Shown here piece after piece: positions 1 to 9,227 of a stretch of 64,000 nucleotides of DNA (position 1 is the stretch's first letter; each line of letters opens with the position of its first letter). A program made the position numbers and the translations under genes. The stretch comes from Alteromonas marina (GTDB taxonomy: Bacteria > Pseudomonadota > Gammaproteobacteria > Enterobacterales > Alteromonadaceae), in contig NZ_JWLW01000066.1 in the NCBI RefSeq assembly GCF_000808575.1, forward strand, positions 186,001 to 250,000, given 5' to 3'. The notes under the pieces are model-generated. The model searched no databases, was not told the DNA's origin, and saw only the letters and a list, made by a program, of their open reading frames with translations.

Positions 1-827
1 GGGTTAGCTATAACTCCTAATGTTTCAATAGGAGCTGTCCAAACGACGTGATCGCAATCAAACTTTTCGCCACCTTCAAACACCAAGCTTTCAATTTCAT
101 CACCGCTTTTAATGACATCGATAATTTTACTATTAAGCTTAATATCAACACCTAATTGGCGAGTTTTAGTAACAAGCTCTTCAATCCATTTAGCAACACC
201 GAAACCATTTTTGGGGTAAAATGCCAAAGGAATTGTCTTACCGGTTAAATCAATTCGCGTTAACGACAAAGGGGTATCTGCACTGTGCTCAGTACTTCGT
301 CCAGCGTGCTCAGAAAGCCTATCAAGCGCGAAATAGCGCTGAACCTCAGCCTCTAATAAATCAGGCGCACAAGGAAGAAATTTTTTTATGCTAGGCAGAA
401 AGACATTATCAGTTAAGACGTTGCCGAAACGGCGTCGATAATTTGAAATGATGTCACCACAGTTATTCGATACAACGCCATCGCGTAAAGCATCAACCCC
501 CACAGAGCTGGCTACATTGTGATGTGTAGCGTCTAACTTTCCATTAAAGTAGTGCCCGCCCTTAATTCGACTTATCTCATTCCAATCGTCGTTGCTGCAT
601 ACACTGCTAAATAGGAAACCATCGAGTTCATCGATTTTGGTTTGTGCTGGAATGTGGGTGCCAATATCGAAATGCTGTTGTTTAAATTTCGTCGACATGC
701 CCAACAATCCACCTAGGCGGCTTCCTCCTTCAATCATGACAACGTTACAGTCAGGCAAATCTTTTTTGAGTGTATAACTGGCAACAATACCCCCAATTCC
801 ACCACCTACTACTGCAATAGTTGTCAT
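1..827 (-). CDS. FAD-dependent oxidoreductase, amine-oxidase/protoporphyrinogen-oxidase-like (3' end cut off)
   Basis: The gene starts at the ATG complementary to 825-827 and stays open to the window edge, so about 275 residues are seen and the C-terminus is missing. It begins with a Rossmann dinucleotide motif (VVGGGIGGIVAS, residues 6-17), followed by an acidic residue and a second glycine motif (GSRLGGLLG), the usual start of flavin amine oxidases, protoporphyrinogen oxidases and UDP-galactopyranose-mutase-like proteins. It lies 12 nt after the 2-epimerase gene and so ends the visible part of the nonulosonate/flagellin-glycosylation operon. A role in modifying a sugar or sugar precursor is inferred from position only; substrate unknown. 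Confidence 0.7.
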   Translation of the reverse strand, partial: MTTIAVVGGGIGGIVASYTLKKDLPDCNVVMIEGGSRLGGLLGMSTKFKQQHFDIGTHIPAQTKIDELDGFLFSSVCSNDDWNEISRIKGGHYFNGKLDATHHNVASSVGVDALRDGVVSNNCGDIISNYRRRFGNVLTDNVFLPSIKKFLPCAPDLLEAEVQRYFALDRLSEHAGRSTEHSADTPLSLTRIDLTGKTIPLAFYPKNGFGVAKWIEELVTKTRQLGVDIKLNSKIIDVIKSGDEIESLVFEGGEKFDCDHVVWTAPIETLGVIAN

Positions 828-839
828 AGATAACCTCGA

Positions 840-2063
840 CTAATACATAAGCTTTTTCGCTAGCAATTTTCTTTTTATCGGCAACGTTTCTAAAATCTCA
901 AGTGTACGCTCTGCCATAAACCCGTCGCCATAAAGGCTTTGATTCGGTTGCAAACCGCTACGGAAGCTTTTATCTGTTAACGCGCAAGACAATGATGTTG
1001 CTATGTCATTTTGGCTACTTTTAGAGAAAATAACGTTACCAGAATGTTCTCTGCCGCGCTGTCGCTCCCCTACATTGATGCAAGGCAAGCCCATATAATC
1101 AGCTTCATGAAATGCGAGCGACGAGTTGCCTAAAAGTACAACAGCGTGTCGCAGCAAATTGATAAAGGCTATTCTCGGCAGATTACGATATACATCCACA
1201 CCTTCAAGATTATCAATGAACTTCACAATTTCTGACGAGCCAGGATCAGAATTAGGCGAACCGACAATAACATGTAAACCAAGAGATTTAGCTGCTTTTA
1301 CCGTATTGAGGATCTCAACTTTAGCACTTTCAAAATCCCCATTTAAAGGGTGGTGAATTAACACACCGTAACGTCCCTCACAGCGTACCCCCGATTCTCT
1401 CGCTAGTTCGGAAGGAGACATATGAGGAGTCATTCGCAGCCTGTCTACCCCGCCACTGCCAACGGTAAAGACCCTCCAAGGCTCTTCACCTAGCTGAAGA
1501 ATACGCGTTGTATGATTGCCCGTCATAGTAAGGTGAAGATGGCTCAATTTTGTCGTCGCATGCCGCGACTGTTCATCTACATTTCCGCCCTCTGGGTTGG
1601 TGCTATCACCACCAGCAAGATGAACAATCGGAACCGTTGCATAGTTTGCTACGACAGCCGTAATAAGCGGCTCTTCTCTGTCGCCTAAAACCAGCAGTAG
1701 ATCGGGATTATTCTCAGAAATAGCATCACCAAGTCCAGCCATTAATTCAGAGCAAGACTTCACTCTGTGTTGATTATCATCGTGAGAAATAGACGTAGGA
1801 ATGCGTGATACTATATTGAAGCCATCATTTTCGATTTCTTTTACCGAATATTCGTGAATGTCGGTCAAATGGGCACCAGTCGCCACTACCATCACTTCAA
1901 ACTTTTCACTCTGTGACATGGCAAGCAATAACGGATACATTAAATCATATTCAGAGCGGATCCCCGTGACGGCCATGACAGAGATCTTACCCTGACATTC
2001 ATCAAGAAGCGTTTGACCTTCACTTTTCATATAAAAATACCCAGTGTCGTGAAAACGAACCAT
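840..2063 (-). CDS. neuC: UDP-N-acetylglucosamine 2-epimerase (hydrolysing), NeuC/LegG family
   Basis: Members hydrolyse and epimerise a UDP-amino sugar to give a free ManNAc-type sugar, the precursor for sialic or legionaminic acid synthase. Seen: VTGIRSEYDLMYPL near residues 32-45, the VLGDREE acidic motif, HLAGGDST, and the C-terminal GNSSLAFHEA nucleotide-binding segment. Length (about 400 aa) fits a full GT-B-fold epimerase. The longest reading starts at 2063 and overlaps the upstream methyltransferase by 44 nt; the ATG at 2028-2030 leaves only an 11-nt overlap and is the likelier start. With LegB- and LegC-like neighbours the substrate is more probably UDP-diacetylbacillosamine (LegG role) than UDP-GlcNAc. 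No synthase or CMP-transferase is inside the window. Confidence 0.85.
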   Translation of the reverse strand: MVRFHDTGYFYMKSEGQTLLDECQGKISVMAVTGIRSEYDLMYPLLLAMSQSEKFEVMVVATGAHLTDIHEYSVKEIENDGFNIVSRIPTSISHDDNQHRVKSCSELMAGLGDAISENNPDLLLVLGDREEPLITAVVANYATVPIVHLAGGDSTNPEGGNVDEQSRHATTKLSHLHLTMTGNHTTRILQLGEEPWRVFTVGSGGVDRLRMTPHMSPSELARESGVRCEGRYGVLIHHPLNGDFESAKVEILNTVKAAKSLGLHVIVGSPNSDPGSSEIVKFIDNLEGVDVYRNLPRIAFINLLRHAVVLLGNSSLAFHEADYMGLPCINVGERQRGREHSGNVIFSKSSQNDIATSLSCALTDKSFRSGLQPNQSLYGDGFMAERTLEILETLPIKRKLLAKKLMY

Positions 2064-2694
2064 CCATCAACGGGCTTTGCAGAAGTGCAACCGACATATC
2101 TAAGTTGAAGGCCTCACATACAGCCTGTTCTGATTCAAAACAAACAATTTGCGCGCCGTTTTGGGTCGGCACTTTTGAAACAAATTCAAAGGCATTTTTT
2201 GCTTCACCGCTGTCATGAGATACATCGCCATAAGCGGGAATAGTGCCAATAAAACACCCGCCCTTTTTGAGTACTCTGATAAATTCACCAATTCGTGACT
2301 GCAGAGACAATAATGAGTTGTAGCCCAATACATGCCAAGCGACCACTGCATCAAATTTTTCATCGGTGAACGGCAGCGCTTCATGTGATTGCACATTGTG
2401 GAGCGTTGCCACTAGGTTTTGCTCTTCTAAAATTTGATTGTTGATTTCAATAACAGTGTCCGATATTTCGATACCATCGACCTTGTGCCCGCGCTTTAAC
2501 ATTACGCGCATGTTAGCGCCACCGCCAAAACCATAATCCAAAATATGGCCGTGCTTTGCCGTCGTTAAGTGTCTGTGAAGAAGTGTCACAAATGAGCTAT
2601 CTGGATAAGAAAGAAGAGACTTTCTTTGCTGATACAAGTTATCCCAAACTTCGGAATTTACACTGTCTTTGCTATCAATTGTATTTGGGGTCAT
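2020..2694 (-). CDS. Class I SAM-dependent methyltransferase
   Basis: A 224-residue Rossmann-fold methyltransferase. Motif I is seen as ILDYGFGGGANMR near residue 54-66, with the acidic ribose-binding residue in VDGIEIS, and motif IV-like FDAVVAWHVLGY further on. It overlaps the WbqC-family gene by 20 nt and the following epimerase gene, so it is translated as part of the same operon. Small methyltransferases of this kind often O- or N-methylate the terminal sugar of a glycan. A role in capping or decorating the flagellin sugar is inferred from context; acceptor unknown. Confidence 0.75.
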   Translation of the reverse strand: MTPNTIDSKDSVNSEVWDNLYQQRKSLLSYPDSSFVTLLHRHLTTAKHGHILDYGFGGGANMRVMLKRGHKVDGIEISDTVIEINNQILEEQNLVATLHNVQSHEALPFTDEKFDAVVAWHVLGYNSLLSLQSRIGEFIRVLKKGGCFIGTIPAYGDVSHDSGEAKNAFEFVSKVPTQNGAQIVCFESEQAVCEAFNLDMSVALLQSPLMDGSFSRHWVFLYEK

Positions 2695-3370
2695 GAATAT
2701 AGTCTTTTATAACGTCTAACTCTTCTTGAAATAACCAATCCAATAACGAAAGGTGCTTCATCGCCGGATGCATTTGCTTGTATGCAGGCGTATTATTTCC
2801 TACATATTGTATTGCAATTTGATTTGCCTCAAAGGCCTCCAAATCCAGATAGCTTTTCGCTCCTTCACCCGACAGGTACTCAGAAGCATTAAGCGCAATA
2901 CAGGTATCCAGCACTAATTGGCTCTTACTACTTGTTATCGACAGGTCAGAAAGAAGCATGAGTTCGTTGTCGATGGACAACACCTTTCTGAAAAATTGTA
3001 TAAACCGCAAGTTGATATCAAACAGGGTGTCATTAGCAGACTCTATAATATTCTGAATTTCATCAAAATATTCATGAAAGAAAGTGCTTTTCCCGTAACT
3101 ACTCTGAATGCTTTGTAAGTGCTTCTTTTTCCACCTTTTGTCGGCAATTACTTTGTCTTTTATCTGCTCGTCCAGTTTAGCGTTTACTGGAAGGGTGAGC
3201 CAAAGCGGCCCATTATTACTGTTAATCTGATTGCGATTTTGTAATCCATTTTTTTGAAACTGAACACAATCCATCAACACAAAAGTGTCTGCCAATGCCA
3301 TTTTTCTGAAGAAAGGGGGCCAAGGAAGATATTGAGCTTGATGCATTGCTATTTTTTGAGGCTTCTTCAT
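2675..3370 (-). CDS. WbqC family protein
   Basis: A 231-residue protein with the WbqC-family N-terminus: MHQAQYLPWPPFFRKMALAD, then VLMDCVQFQKNG and NRNQI. WbqC-like proteins recur in O-antigen and nonulosonic-acid clusters and are usually called putative glycine or amino-acid transferases or sugar-modifying enzymes; the biochemistry is poorly settled. The gene lies 27 nt after the aminotransferase gene and overlaps the methyltransferase start. By position it may N-acylate the 4,6-dideoxyamino sugar made by the neighbouring LegB/LegC pair. No signal peptide or membrane segment is seen, so it should be cytoplasmic. Confidence 0.8.
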   Translation of the reverse strand: MKKPQKIAMHQAQYLPWPPFFRKMALADTFVLMDCVQFQKNGLQNRNQINSNNGPLWLTLPVNAKLDEQIKDKVIADKRWKKKHLQSIQSSYGKSTFFHEYFDEIQNIIESANDTLFDINLRFIQFFRKVLSIDNELMLLSDLSITSSKSQLVLDTCIALNASEYLSGEGAKSYLDLEAFEANQIAIQYVGNNTPAYKQMHPAMKHLSLLDWLFQEELDVIKDYIHDPKYN

Positions 3371-3397
3371 AGGCGTCCTCTATAATTATGTAAACCA

Positions 3398-4543
3398 TTA
3401 TTTCAATGATGGCACTGAGCTTGGAAGATTAACAAGCCGCTCTGCAAACCACTCCGTGTTTCGCATATCATGTACGATACAATGGCGATAAAGTGAAAGC
3501 TGATGCATAGGTTTCCAGACAGGCCTCATCATCACACCGCTTTCGTTTGCGTATTTGAGTAGGTCGTCCCTGCTCCGCTTATTCTCACATACTATTGCGT
3601 TCAACCAATAGTTAGCACGGGTATTTTGAGGTTCTTGAACAAACTTAAATGCCGTACCTTTAAAGAAGTCGGCATAGCAAGCCGCTAATTGGCGCTTCTT
3701 ATCAACGAAATTGGTTAGCTGTTCTAACTGCGCTAAGCCTAATGCTGCATTTAAATTAGGCATTCTAGCGTTACATGCATATTCATCATGGATAAACTCA
3801 AACGCATGGGGAAGTTTAGCGGTCGTTGTAAAATGTTTAAGCTTTGCTCCGTCTTCCTTTGTCTTGCAAAGTACAGCGCCGCCACCGCCGGTAGTGATAA
3901 TTTTATTACCGTTAAAGCTAAGTGCCCCAAAACGACCAAACGTACCTGTATGCTGGCCTTTGTATGTTGAACCTAAACTTTCGGCGGCATCCTCAACAAG
4001 GGTTAGGTGCCAGTTCCGGCAAACTTCAACAAGACGAGATAACTCTACGGGGTGACCAAATGTATGCATAGGGACGACAGCGCGAACCCGCTTTCCTGAC
4101 GGCTTATGAAAGCATATGTTATTGGATAGCTCGCAATACTCATCAAGAAAACTGGCAAGAGAAAACGGGCACATACCTAATGTTTTATCTGAGATATCAA
4201 CGAAGACAGGCTCAGCACCTAACCAATGTATGGCATTACATGTTGCTACGAAGGTCATTGATTGTGTTATGACTAGTTCATCGCGAGTGACACCTGCCAT
4301 ATGCAACGCAGCTTGTAGTCCGTTGGTTCCATTTACTACAGCTACCGCTGCCGCTGCATCACAATAAGATGACAACGCATTTTCGAACTCATCTACATAG
4401 GCGCCAACGCTCGAAACAAATGTTGAATCAATTGTGTTGTTTACATAACTTTTTTCATTCCCCGAAAACGTTGGCTGGTGAAGCGGAATGAAATCCTGCG
4501 TGCCGTATAGCTCTCGGATGAAAGTAGTTAACGAATTATGCAT
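3398..4543 (-). CDS. legC: LegC-family PLP-dependent sugar aminotransferase (DegT/DnrJ/EryC1/StrS)
   Basis: The family transfers an amino group from glutamate to a nucleotide-linked 4-keto-6-deoxy sugar. The PLP-anchoring lysine is K214 in SFNGNKIITTGGGG; the cofactor-contacting VEDAAESLG motif is at 183-191, and NGTNGLQAAL (71-80) binds the phosphate. The N-terminus (IPLHQPTFSGNEKSYV) is typical of the LegC group. It follows legB by 9 nt, matching the order of reactions (4,6-dehydration, then 4-amination). Length 381 aa is normal. Assignment to LegC rather than PseC or PglE rests on the N-terminal pattern and the LegB neighbour. Confidence 0.85.
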   Translation of the reverse strand: MHNSLTTFIRELYGTQDFIPLHQPTFSGNEKSYVNNTIDSTFVSSVGAYVDEFENALSSYCDAAAAVAVVNGTNGLQAALHMAGVTRDELVITQSMTFVATCNAIHWLGAEPVFVDISDKTLGMCPFSLASFLDEYCELSNNICFHKPSGKRVRAVVPMHTFGHPVELSRLVEVCRNWHLTLVEDAAESLGSTYKGQHTGTFGRFGALSFNGNKIITTGGGGAVLCKTKEDGAKLKHFTTTAKLPHAFEFIHDEYACNARMPNLNAALGLAQLEQLTNFVDKKRQLAACYADFFKGTAFKFVQEPQNTRANYWLNAIVCENKRSRDDLLKYANESGVMMRPVWKPMHQLSLYRHCIVHDMRNTEWFAERLVNLPSSVPSLK

Positions 4544-4552
4544 GAGTATTCA

Positions 4553-5545
4553 CTATTTGTTGTAAATTCCAGCCTTGTAGCGCGACAAGTTTTCAGGCCT
4601 GGTAAACCAGTTAATTGTCTCTTGAAGCCCTTTTTCTAGACTAGTACTCGGCGTATATTCTGTTAATGTTTTAAGCTTCTTGTTATCTCCCCAAAGGCGA
4701 AATACTTCAGAACTTTGTGGGCGAAGCCTTTCTTCATCTACTTCAAAAACCACGTCGCTTTGCATTAATGAGCGTATAAGGTTCAACGTATCGCCAACCG
4801 AAATTTCATAATTAGACGCTATGTTAACGGTTTCACCTACAGCGCATTGCGCTTGGCTTAATTGCCAAAAACCCTCGCACGTGTCTAGCACATAGTTAAA
4901 ATCTCTGGTAGGCGAAACATCACCTAATTTGATTTTATCTGCACCTGTGGCAATTTGACTAATAATGGTGGGTATGACCGCGCGGGCGGACTGTCTCGGC
5001 CCATAGGTATTAAACGGACGAGCAATAACAACGGGAAGCGAGAATGAGTTATAAAAACTCATGGCTATTGCATCAGCACCAATTTTTGATGCACTGTAGG
5101 GAGACTGTGCTTGCAAAGGGTGTGCTTCATCAATTGGTACATATTGCGCGGTTCCGTACACTTCACTGGTAGATGTTTGAACAAAACGGCTTACTTTGTG
5201 TTTCAACGCTGCCTGGCACATATTCAATGTACCTGTAATATTGGTGTCGACATAGCTACTTGGTGCTACGTAGGAATAAGGTATAGCGATTAGCGCAGCT
5301 AAATGGAAAACAATATCGATACCTTCACACAATGTGTCGCAAAATTGCGGGTCTCGCACATCGCCATACACTACCTCTAGGGTTTCAGGGTGCGAGAACT
5401 CTTCAAGCCAACCTTGTGAACCGAATGAATTGTATTGGCACAACGCTCTCACGGAACAGCCTTTCTTTAGCAGGTGCTCAGTAAGGTGCGACCCAATGAA
5501 ACCATCGGCTCCCGTGATCAAAACGTTCATTTTTTTCGCTTTCAT
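4553..5545 (-). CDS. legB: LegB-type NAD-dependent nucleotide-sugar 4,6-dehydratase (SDR)
   Basis: An extended short-chain dehydrogenase/reductase that makes the 4-keto-6-deoxy sugar nucleotide for the next enzyme. Seen: NAD-binding GADGFIG (12-18), the catalytic YxxxK pair (Y150, K154 in SPYSASK) and TSTSEVYG before it. The opening LITGADGFIGSHLTEHLL and the AIPYSYVAP segment are like LegB dehydratases. The annotated start adds MKAKK before MNVLITG; the ATG at 5528-5530 would give the usual family start and avoid crowding the maf stop. First committed step of the proposed legionaminic-type pathway. Confidence 0.87.
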   Translation of the reverse strand: MKAKKMNVLITGADGFIGSHLTEHLLKKGCSVRALCQYNSFGSQGWLEEFSHPETLEVVYGDVRDPQFCDTLCEGIDIVFHLAALIAIPYSYVAPSSYVDTNITGTLNMCQAALKHKVSRFVQTSTSEVYGTAQYVPIDEAHPLQAQSPYSASKIGADAIAMSFYNSFSLPVVIARPFNTYGPRQSARAVIPTIISQIATGADKIKLGDVSPTRDFNYVLDTCEGFWQLSQAQCAVGETVNIASNYEISVGDTLNLIRSLMQSDVVFEVDEERLRPQSSEVFRLWGDNKKLKTLTEYTPSTSLEKGLQETINWFTRPENLSRYKAGIYNK

Positions 5546-5547
5546 TT

Positions 5548-8500
5548 CTATCTCTTTTTCAACGCGACAACGTCTTTAAATGCCTTTTCGGTTTTAATTA
5601 AAACGGTAAGTAACGATGTCATTAATCTTGGGCGGAAGCTAAGTCGGTCGCCAAACGTTAATACTCGCTGATCACTTTCCAGCAAGGTTTCTGTAAGAAC
5701 GATAAAGTCCTGAGTTTCATAAACAAAGCGCCCCTGAAAAGCATCGACTACCGCTTCAAGCCCTTCTAAAGCATACCCTTTCAAGACAAGTAGCTTAGGA
5801 ATGATTACTGCTCTACCAACAGAAGATAGCGCAACGTTAAGTGCGTGGTTTATTTGATCAAACTTAGGTGGTAGCAGACATACGTCCGTATCCACGCAAA
5901 AAGTATCGAGTGAGAACACTACCGTATCACTATGTTTTTCTAACTCAAAAACTCTTTCGATATTTGATGAAACCTTGCATTTTGTGTGGTCAAGCACTTG
6001 CTCTTCATCATCAAAATTGACAACAATTGGAGCACTTTGTTGCCTGTTGACGTCACTTACGTTGGTCAGCGCTTGCCACTCTTTAAGCCAAGACTCATTC
6101 GTTTTTGGTACTACGTGAATGTTAAAGCCTGGCTTCTCTGCATATTTTTGAATATAAACCTTCCGCCTCAGCGCATAGAAGCTGCCTGAGCCATCCGAAC
6201 CTAAATCATCTAAGTCCATAATTCGCTGCATGTCTTGAACATAGCCCTTCCAGAGCAATTTTAGCTGGTTCGCTGTATCACGTAGTAAAGTTTCGTCTTG
6301 AATATCGAGCAACTTGCTCATAACACTGTTGATGTAGTTAAGCGTACCATTGAGCAAGAAAAATAGTTGAGACTTCTTCCTGAATAAGGACGAAACAATA
6401 AACTCTCTTTGTAATTCAACGAAAGCTGCTAAAGATGAGTGGCTATCTACCTCGTTTTCATCGCAAAGTGCAACGAGGGAATCGAATTCCTCAAGCAATG
6501 CAGGTTTACTAAATCGTTGTGATAACCCGTCCGTTAGCCTTGCTTTGTCTAGTGGTTCAAACGCTTGCTCACACACTTTCGCGACAAGGGCATCCTTTTG
6601 TGATGGCGTGGACAATACAAGAAGATCCTCTGGTTTAAGTGGCGAAGCGCCTTGTATTCGAGCGCCATCGTTTAAATTGTAAAAGTCCGCTTTTGATTTT
6701 GCGATCCTTTGCTCAATAACGGACTTTGAAACCTTAAATTCAAATTTAGTACTTACCCAAGGCCTCAAATTTCCTGGAACAACTACCGATGTGTTGTTTG
6801 TGTCACTATAATCGTATAGCTCTTGACCATTATCTAAGTAGTATCCTGAGCTTTTCGAGTGATGATATTTGTCGCTGATAAACCCGAGGTCTATTCCAAG
6901 CAGGTACACCTGATGCAAGCCTAGCGAAGCGACCAGATCAATCACAAAGTTAGAAACCGTTGGGTAAGCATGTTCCAGCAACTTAAAATCATGCTTTCCA
7001 TAGGCCTCCATCAAGGCAACAGTCGACGCTTCACCTTGTTTAAATGCTAACAACGTGCTTTTGTAAAGGTTTCTTGTGTCTGGGTGGATACCATTACAAC
7101 TTAGTAAAATAATTTCTTTTAAATACGCTTCATCCCCTATCCTCACAGCCCAATCATGGGTCGCCCTGTTCATTTCGATTTCAGCGTGAAAATCAGGGAC
7201 TATATTATTTTTATATAGAGACTGTAAGGCAGTGCCGCAAGAAATGATGATAGCCTTTTCTTTTTCCTCTTTTAGGTAAGGAAGTAGACTATCAAGAGAA
7301 GGCCCGTTACCTACAACAAATACCGGAACATCGCGGGTTTTATCGGTTACCAAAGAGGGGAAAGATTTTCGTAAAAATGAAACACCTGATGTGATGCTAT
7401 CAACAGTGTGAGACAGACCATACTTGGCGTTATCAAAATAGTCTCCCATTGCGATAATAACTTGAAGCTGCTCTCTAAGCTGAGATATTGCTTTTACTAG
7501 ACCTTCATTATAATAGCCTTGATAAAAATAGGTATTGGCTAGTACATAAGGGCCTATGGACTGAAACTGTACAAGGAGATCGTCGGTTAAATTAGAACCA
7601 TCATCGCCAATGTTGAGATAGATTCGACGTTCGCTTTTATCAAACTCTTCAAAAATCGCCGCCCAATTTACGCAAAATAAAGAAGCATAGAAAAAATCGC
7701 GGTTTGGTTCGCAAATAAAAAGCTTATCTACCTTATGACGCTCAGTTAGGCTATTAAGCGCATATCCATTACCCAGTCCCATAACAATTAGTGCACGGAG
7801 TTGTTCAGGGAGCTCCCCCTTTACATCCTCAACACTTTCTAGGATTGATTGGCAATCTGCAACCATTCTGTAGTGCAAATAATTACGTAACTTTGTCCCT
7901 TTATATCCAAGGAGTAACCCATCCTTGTGAGGATGATGTCGAAATAGCTCAAAACTCTTTTCACACTCCTCTTTTGGGTTTTGACTATAAAACAGCGCGT
8001 CTGTGACCATTTTACAAATATTTACCTGGCCGTCTGAATTCGCAACAGGCGACCAACCTAGCGGCACATAATCTTTATACTCTTTAAAAAGCGATGGGAA
8101 AAATTTTTCTAACGCCTCTAAATTTCGCTCTTTGGTTTCAATGCACAGCTGAGAAAAAAGCCATTCACTTTCGCTATTCAGCAGCGTCCAAGGAGGAACG
8201 TAGTTTACAACGTCGTACGTCAAGCTATTAGCTATGTTTTGCTTCGCAAACTGTTGCCAATCTCCTACTCGCCAAATTTCCTCAATATGATCGAACACAG
8301 GAGAATTAAAATGCTTATAAAGGCAAATACTGTCTAAAGGCAGGTTTTCTCTTAACTCTTGAATATCTCTATAAAGCGTTCTTCCGGTTTGACCAATTTG
8401 TAGAAACAGACTGATACCATTTTGCTGAGCAAAATTTAGGACGCCCCGCCAGTCAATAGCAGAGGCTGAACATGCAAGGTGGTCGGAAGAAGGCTCATAT

Positions 8501-8910
8501 ACAACAATATATTTATATTTTTTTGAATAAACTAATGATTCAATATGATGACCTAGACCCAGCCCTAGAACAATGATGGCATTGTGAAGATGGTCTTCTG
8601 AAAAAGATATAACGCTTTTATCGGGTGCGCTTCGCTGTAAATGTTCCGCTACTTCTAAGGATGGGAATTCTCCATAAACAACCTGACCTGAAAGGTAATC
8701 AATAATATTAACGTCACCGTGTTTATTACAAAATACCGTCGAAGTTTTTCCGTTATGTGATGTCAGCGTCGATAACAGGCTAGGAATATAACGCCTAAAA
8801 GCTTCGATAGCATTTCTTTGCCTTGTGTGTATACCTTTAGAAAACTTTTCCTCTACCTCAAGTTGCTTTTCTTCATCTTCATAAAGATGTAGCTGAATTT
8901 GATTTAGCAT
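5548..8910 (-). CDS. Maf-like motility-associated glycosyltransferase (DUF115/MptE-like), double-length
   Basis: Maf proteins transfer nonulosonic acid onto Ser/Thr of flagellin before export. The family core is seen at 530-580: FVVGNGPSLDSLLPYL, then IISCGTALQSLY and VPDFHAEIE. The protein is 1,120 aa, against roughly 600-700 for the well-studied Maf proteins. The excess includes two related N-terminal segments, each with a glycine loop followed by an EPS/EPN turn (VLGLGLGHHI at 114-123 ending VYEP; VMGLGNGYAL at 376-385 ending ICEP), which looks like an internal duplication. The gene sits between fliS/fliT-like genes and legB, with 2-nt gaps on each side, tying sugar synthesis to filament genes. 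Cytoplasmic. Confidence 0.85.
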   Translation of the reverse strand: MLNQIQLHLYEDEEKQLEVEEKFSKGIHTRQRNAIEAFRRYIPSLLSTLTSHNGKTSTVFCNKHGDVNIIDYLSGQVVYGEFPSLEVAEHLQRSAPDKSVISFSEDHLHNAIIVLGLGLGHHIESLVYSKKYKYIVVYEPSSDHLACSASAIDWRGVLNFAQQNGISLFLQIGQTGRTLYRDIQELRENLPLDSICLYKHFNSPVFDHIEEIWRVGDWQQFAKQNIANSLTYDVVNYVPPWTLLNSESEWLFSQLCIETKERNLEALEKFFPSLFKEYKDYVPLGWSPVANSDGQVNICKMVTDALFYSQNPKEECEKSFELFRHHPHKDGLLLGYKGTKLRNYLHYRMVADCQSILESVEDVKGELPEQLRALIVMGLGNGYALNSLTERHKVDKLFICEPNRDFFYASLFCVNWAAIFEEFDKSERRIYLNIGDDGSNLTDDLLVQFQSIGPYVLANTYFYQGYYNEGLVKAISQLREQLQVIIAMGDYFDNAKYGLSHTVDSITSGVSFLRKSFPSLVTDKTRDVPVFVVGNGPSLDSLLPYLKEEKEKAIIISCGTALQSLYKNNIVPDFHAEIEMNRATHDWAVRIGDEAYLKEIILLSCNGIHPDTRNLYKSTLLAFKQGEASTVALMEAYGKHDFKLLEHAYPTVSNFVIDLVASLGLHQVYLLGIDLGFISDKYHHSKSSGYYLDNGQELYDYSDTNNTSVVVPGNLRPWVSTKFEFKVSKSVIEQRIAKSKADFYNLNDGARIQGASPLKPEDLLVLSTPSQKDALVAKVCEQAFEPLDKARLTDGLSQRFSKPALLEEFDSLVALCDENEVDSHSSLAAFVELQREFIVSSLFRKKSQLFFLLNGTLNYINSVMSKLLDIQDETLLRDTANQLKLLWKGYVQDMQRIMDLDDLGSDGSGSFYALRRKVYIQKYAEKPGFNIHVVPKTNESWLKEWQALTNVSDVNRQQSAPIVVNFDDEEQVLDHTKCKVSSNIERVFELEKHSDTVVFSLDTFCVDTDVCLLPPKFDQINHALNVALSSVGRAVIIPKLLVLKGYALEGLEAVVDAFQGRFVYETQDFIVLTETLLESDQRVLTFGDRLSFRPRLMTSLLTVLIKTEKAFKDVVALKKR

Positions 8911-8912
8911 AA

Positions 8913-9227
8913 TTATTTATATTTCTTAACAGCTGCGCGGCCTCTAGAAAATTTAACCGCTTCCTTTTTTGCGTTATCAAGCAAACCTTGCGCCAGCTCT
9001 TCAAGCCTCTGATTTATTTCAATTTCTTTTTGTGCAAACGACCTTTTTTCATCATGTTCAAGACGTGATAACGCTCGAACAACAACTTTATGGCGTATTT
9101 GGGAGAGGTACCGAAATCGTTCGGTAGAAAACGTGTCACTGGACAATGATAAGCAAGCAGCTAACTCTGCGTTAACTGCTTGAAGAAATAATGGAGTATC
9201 GCTGTGATTTAATATCGAGTTTTTCAA
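8913..9227 (-). CDS. Small helical protein in the FliT position
   Basis: A 104-residue charged, mostly helical protein. Its start overlaps the fliS stop by 4 nt (ATGA), so translation is coupled, and it is followed 2 nt later by maf. This is where fliT, the chaperone for FliD, usually lies. No family motif can be recognised by eye; the C-terminal half is rich in Lys, Glu and Arg (EKRSFAQKEIEINQRLEELA) and may form a coiled coil. A FliT-like export-chaperone role is inferred from position and size. It could instead be an accessory of Maf. Confidence 0.6.
   Translation of the reverse strand: MKNSILNHSDTPLFLQAVNAELAACLSLSSDTFSTERFRYLSQIRHKVVVRALSRLEHDEKRSFAQKEIEINQRLEELAQGLLDNAKKEAVKFSRGRAAVKKYK

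Noticed and set aside
592..777. 61-codon plus-strand frame at the left end
   Set aside because: It is a shadow of the FAD oxidoreductase, whose Rossmann motif lies on the other strand.
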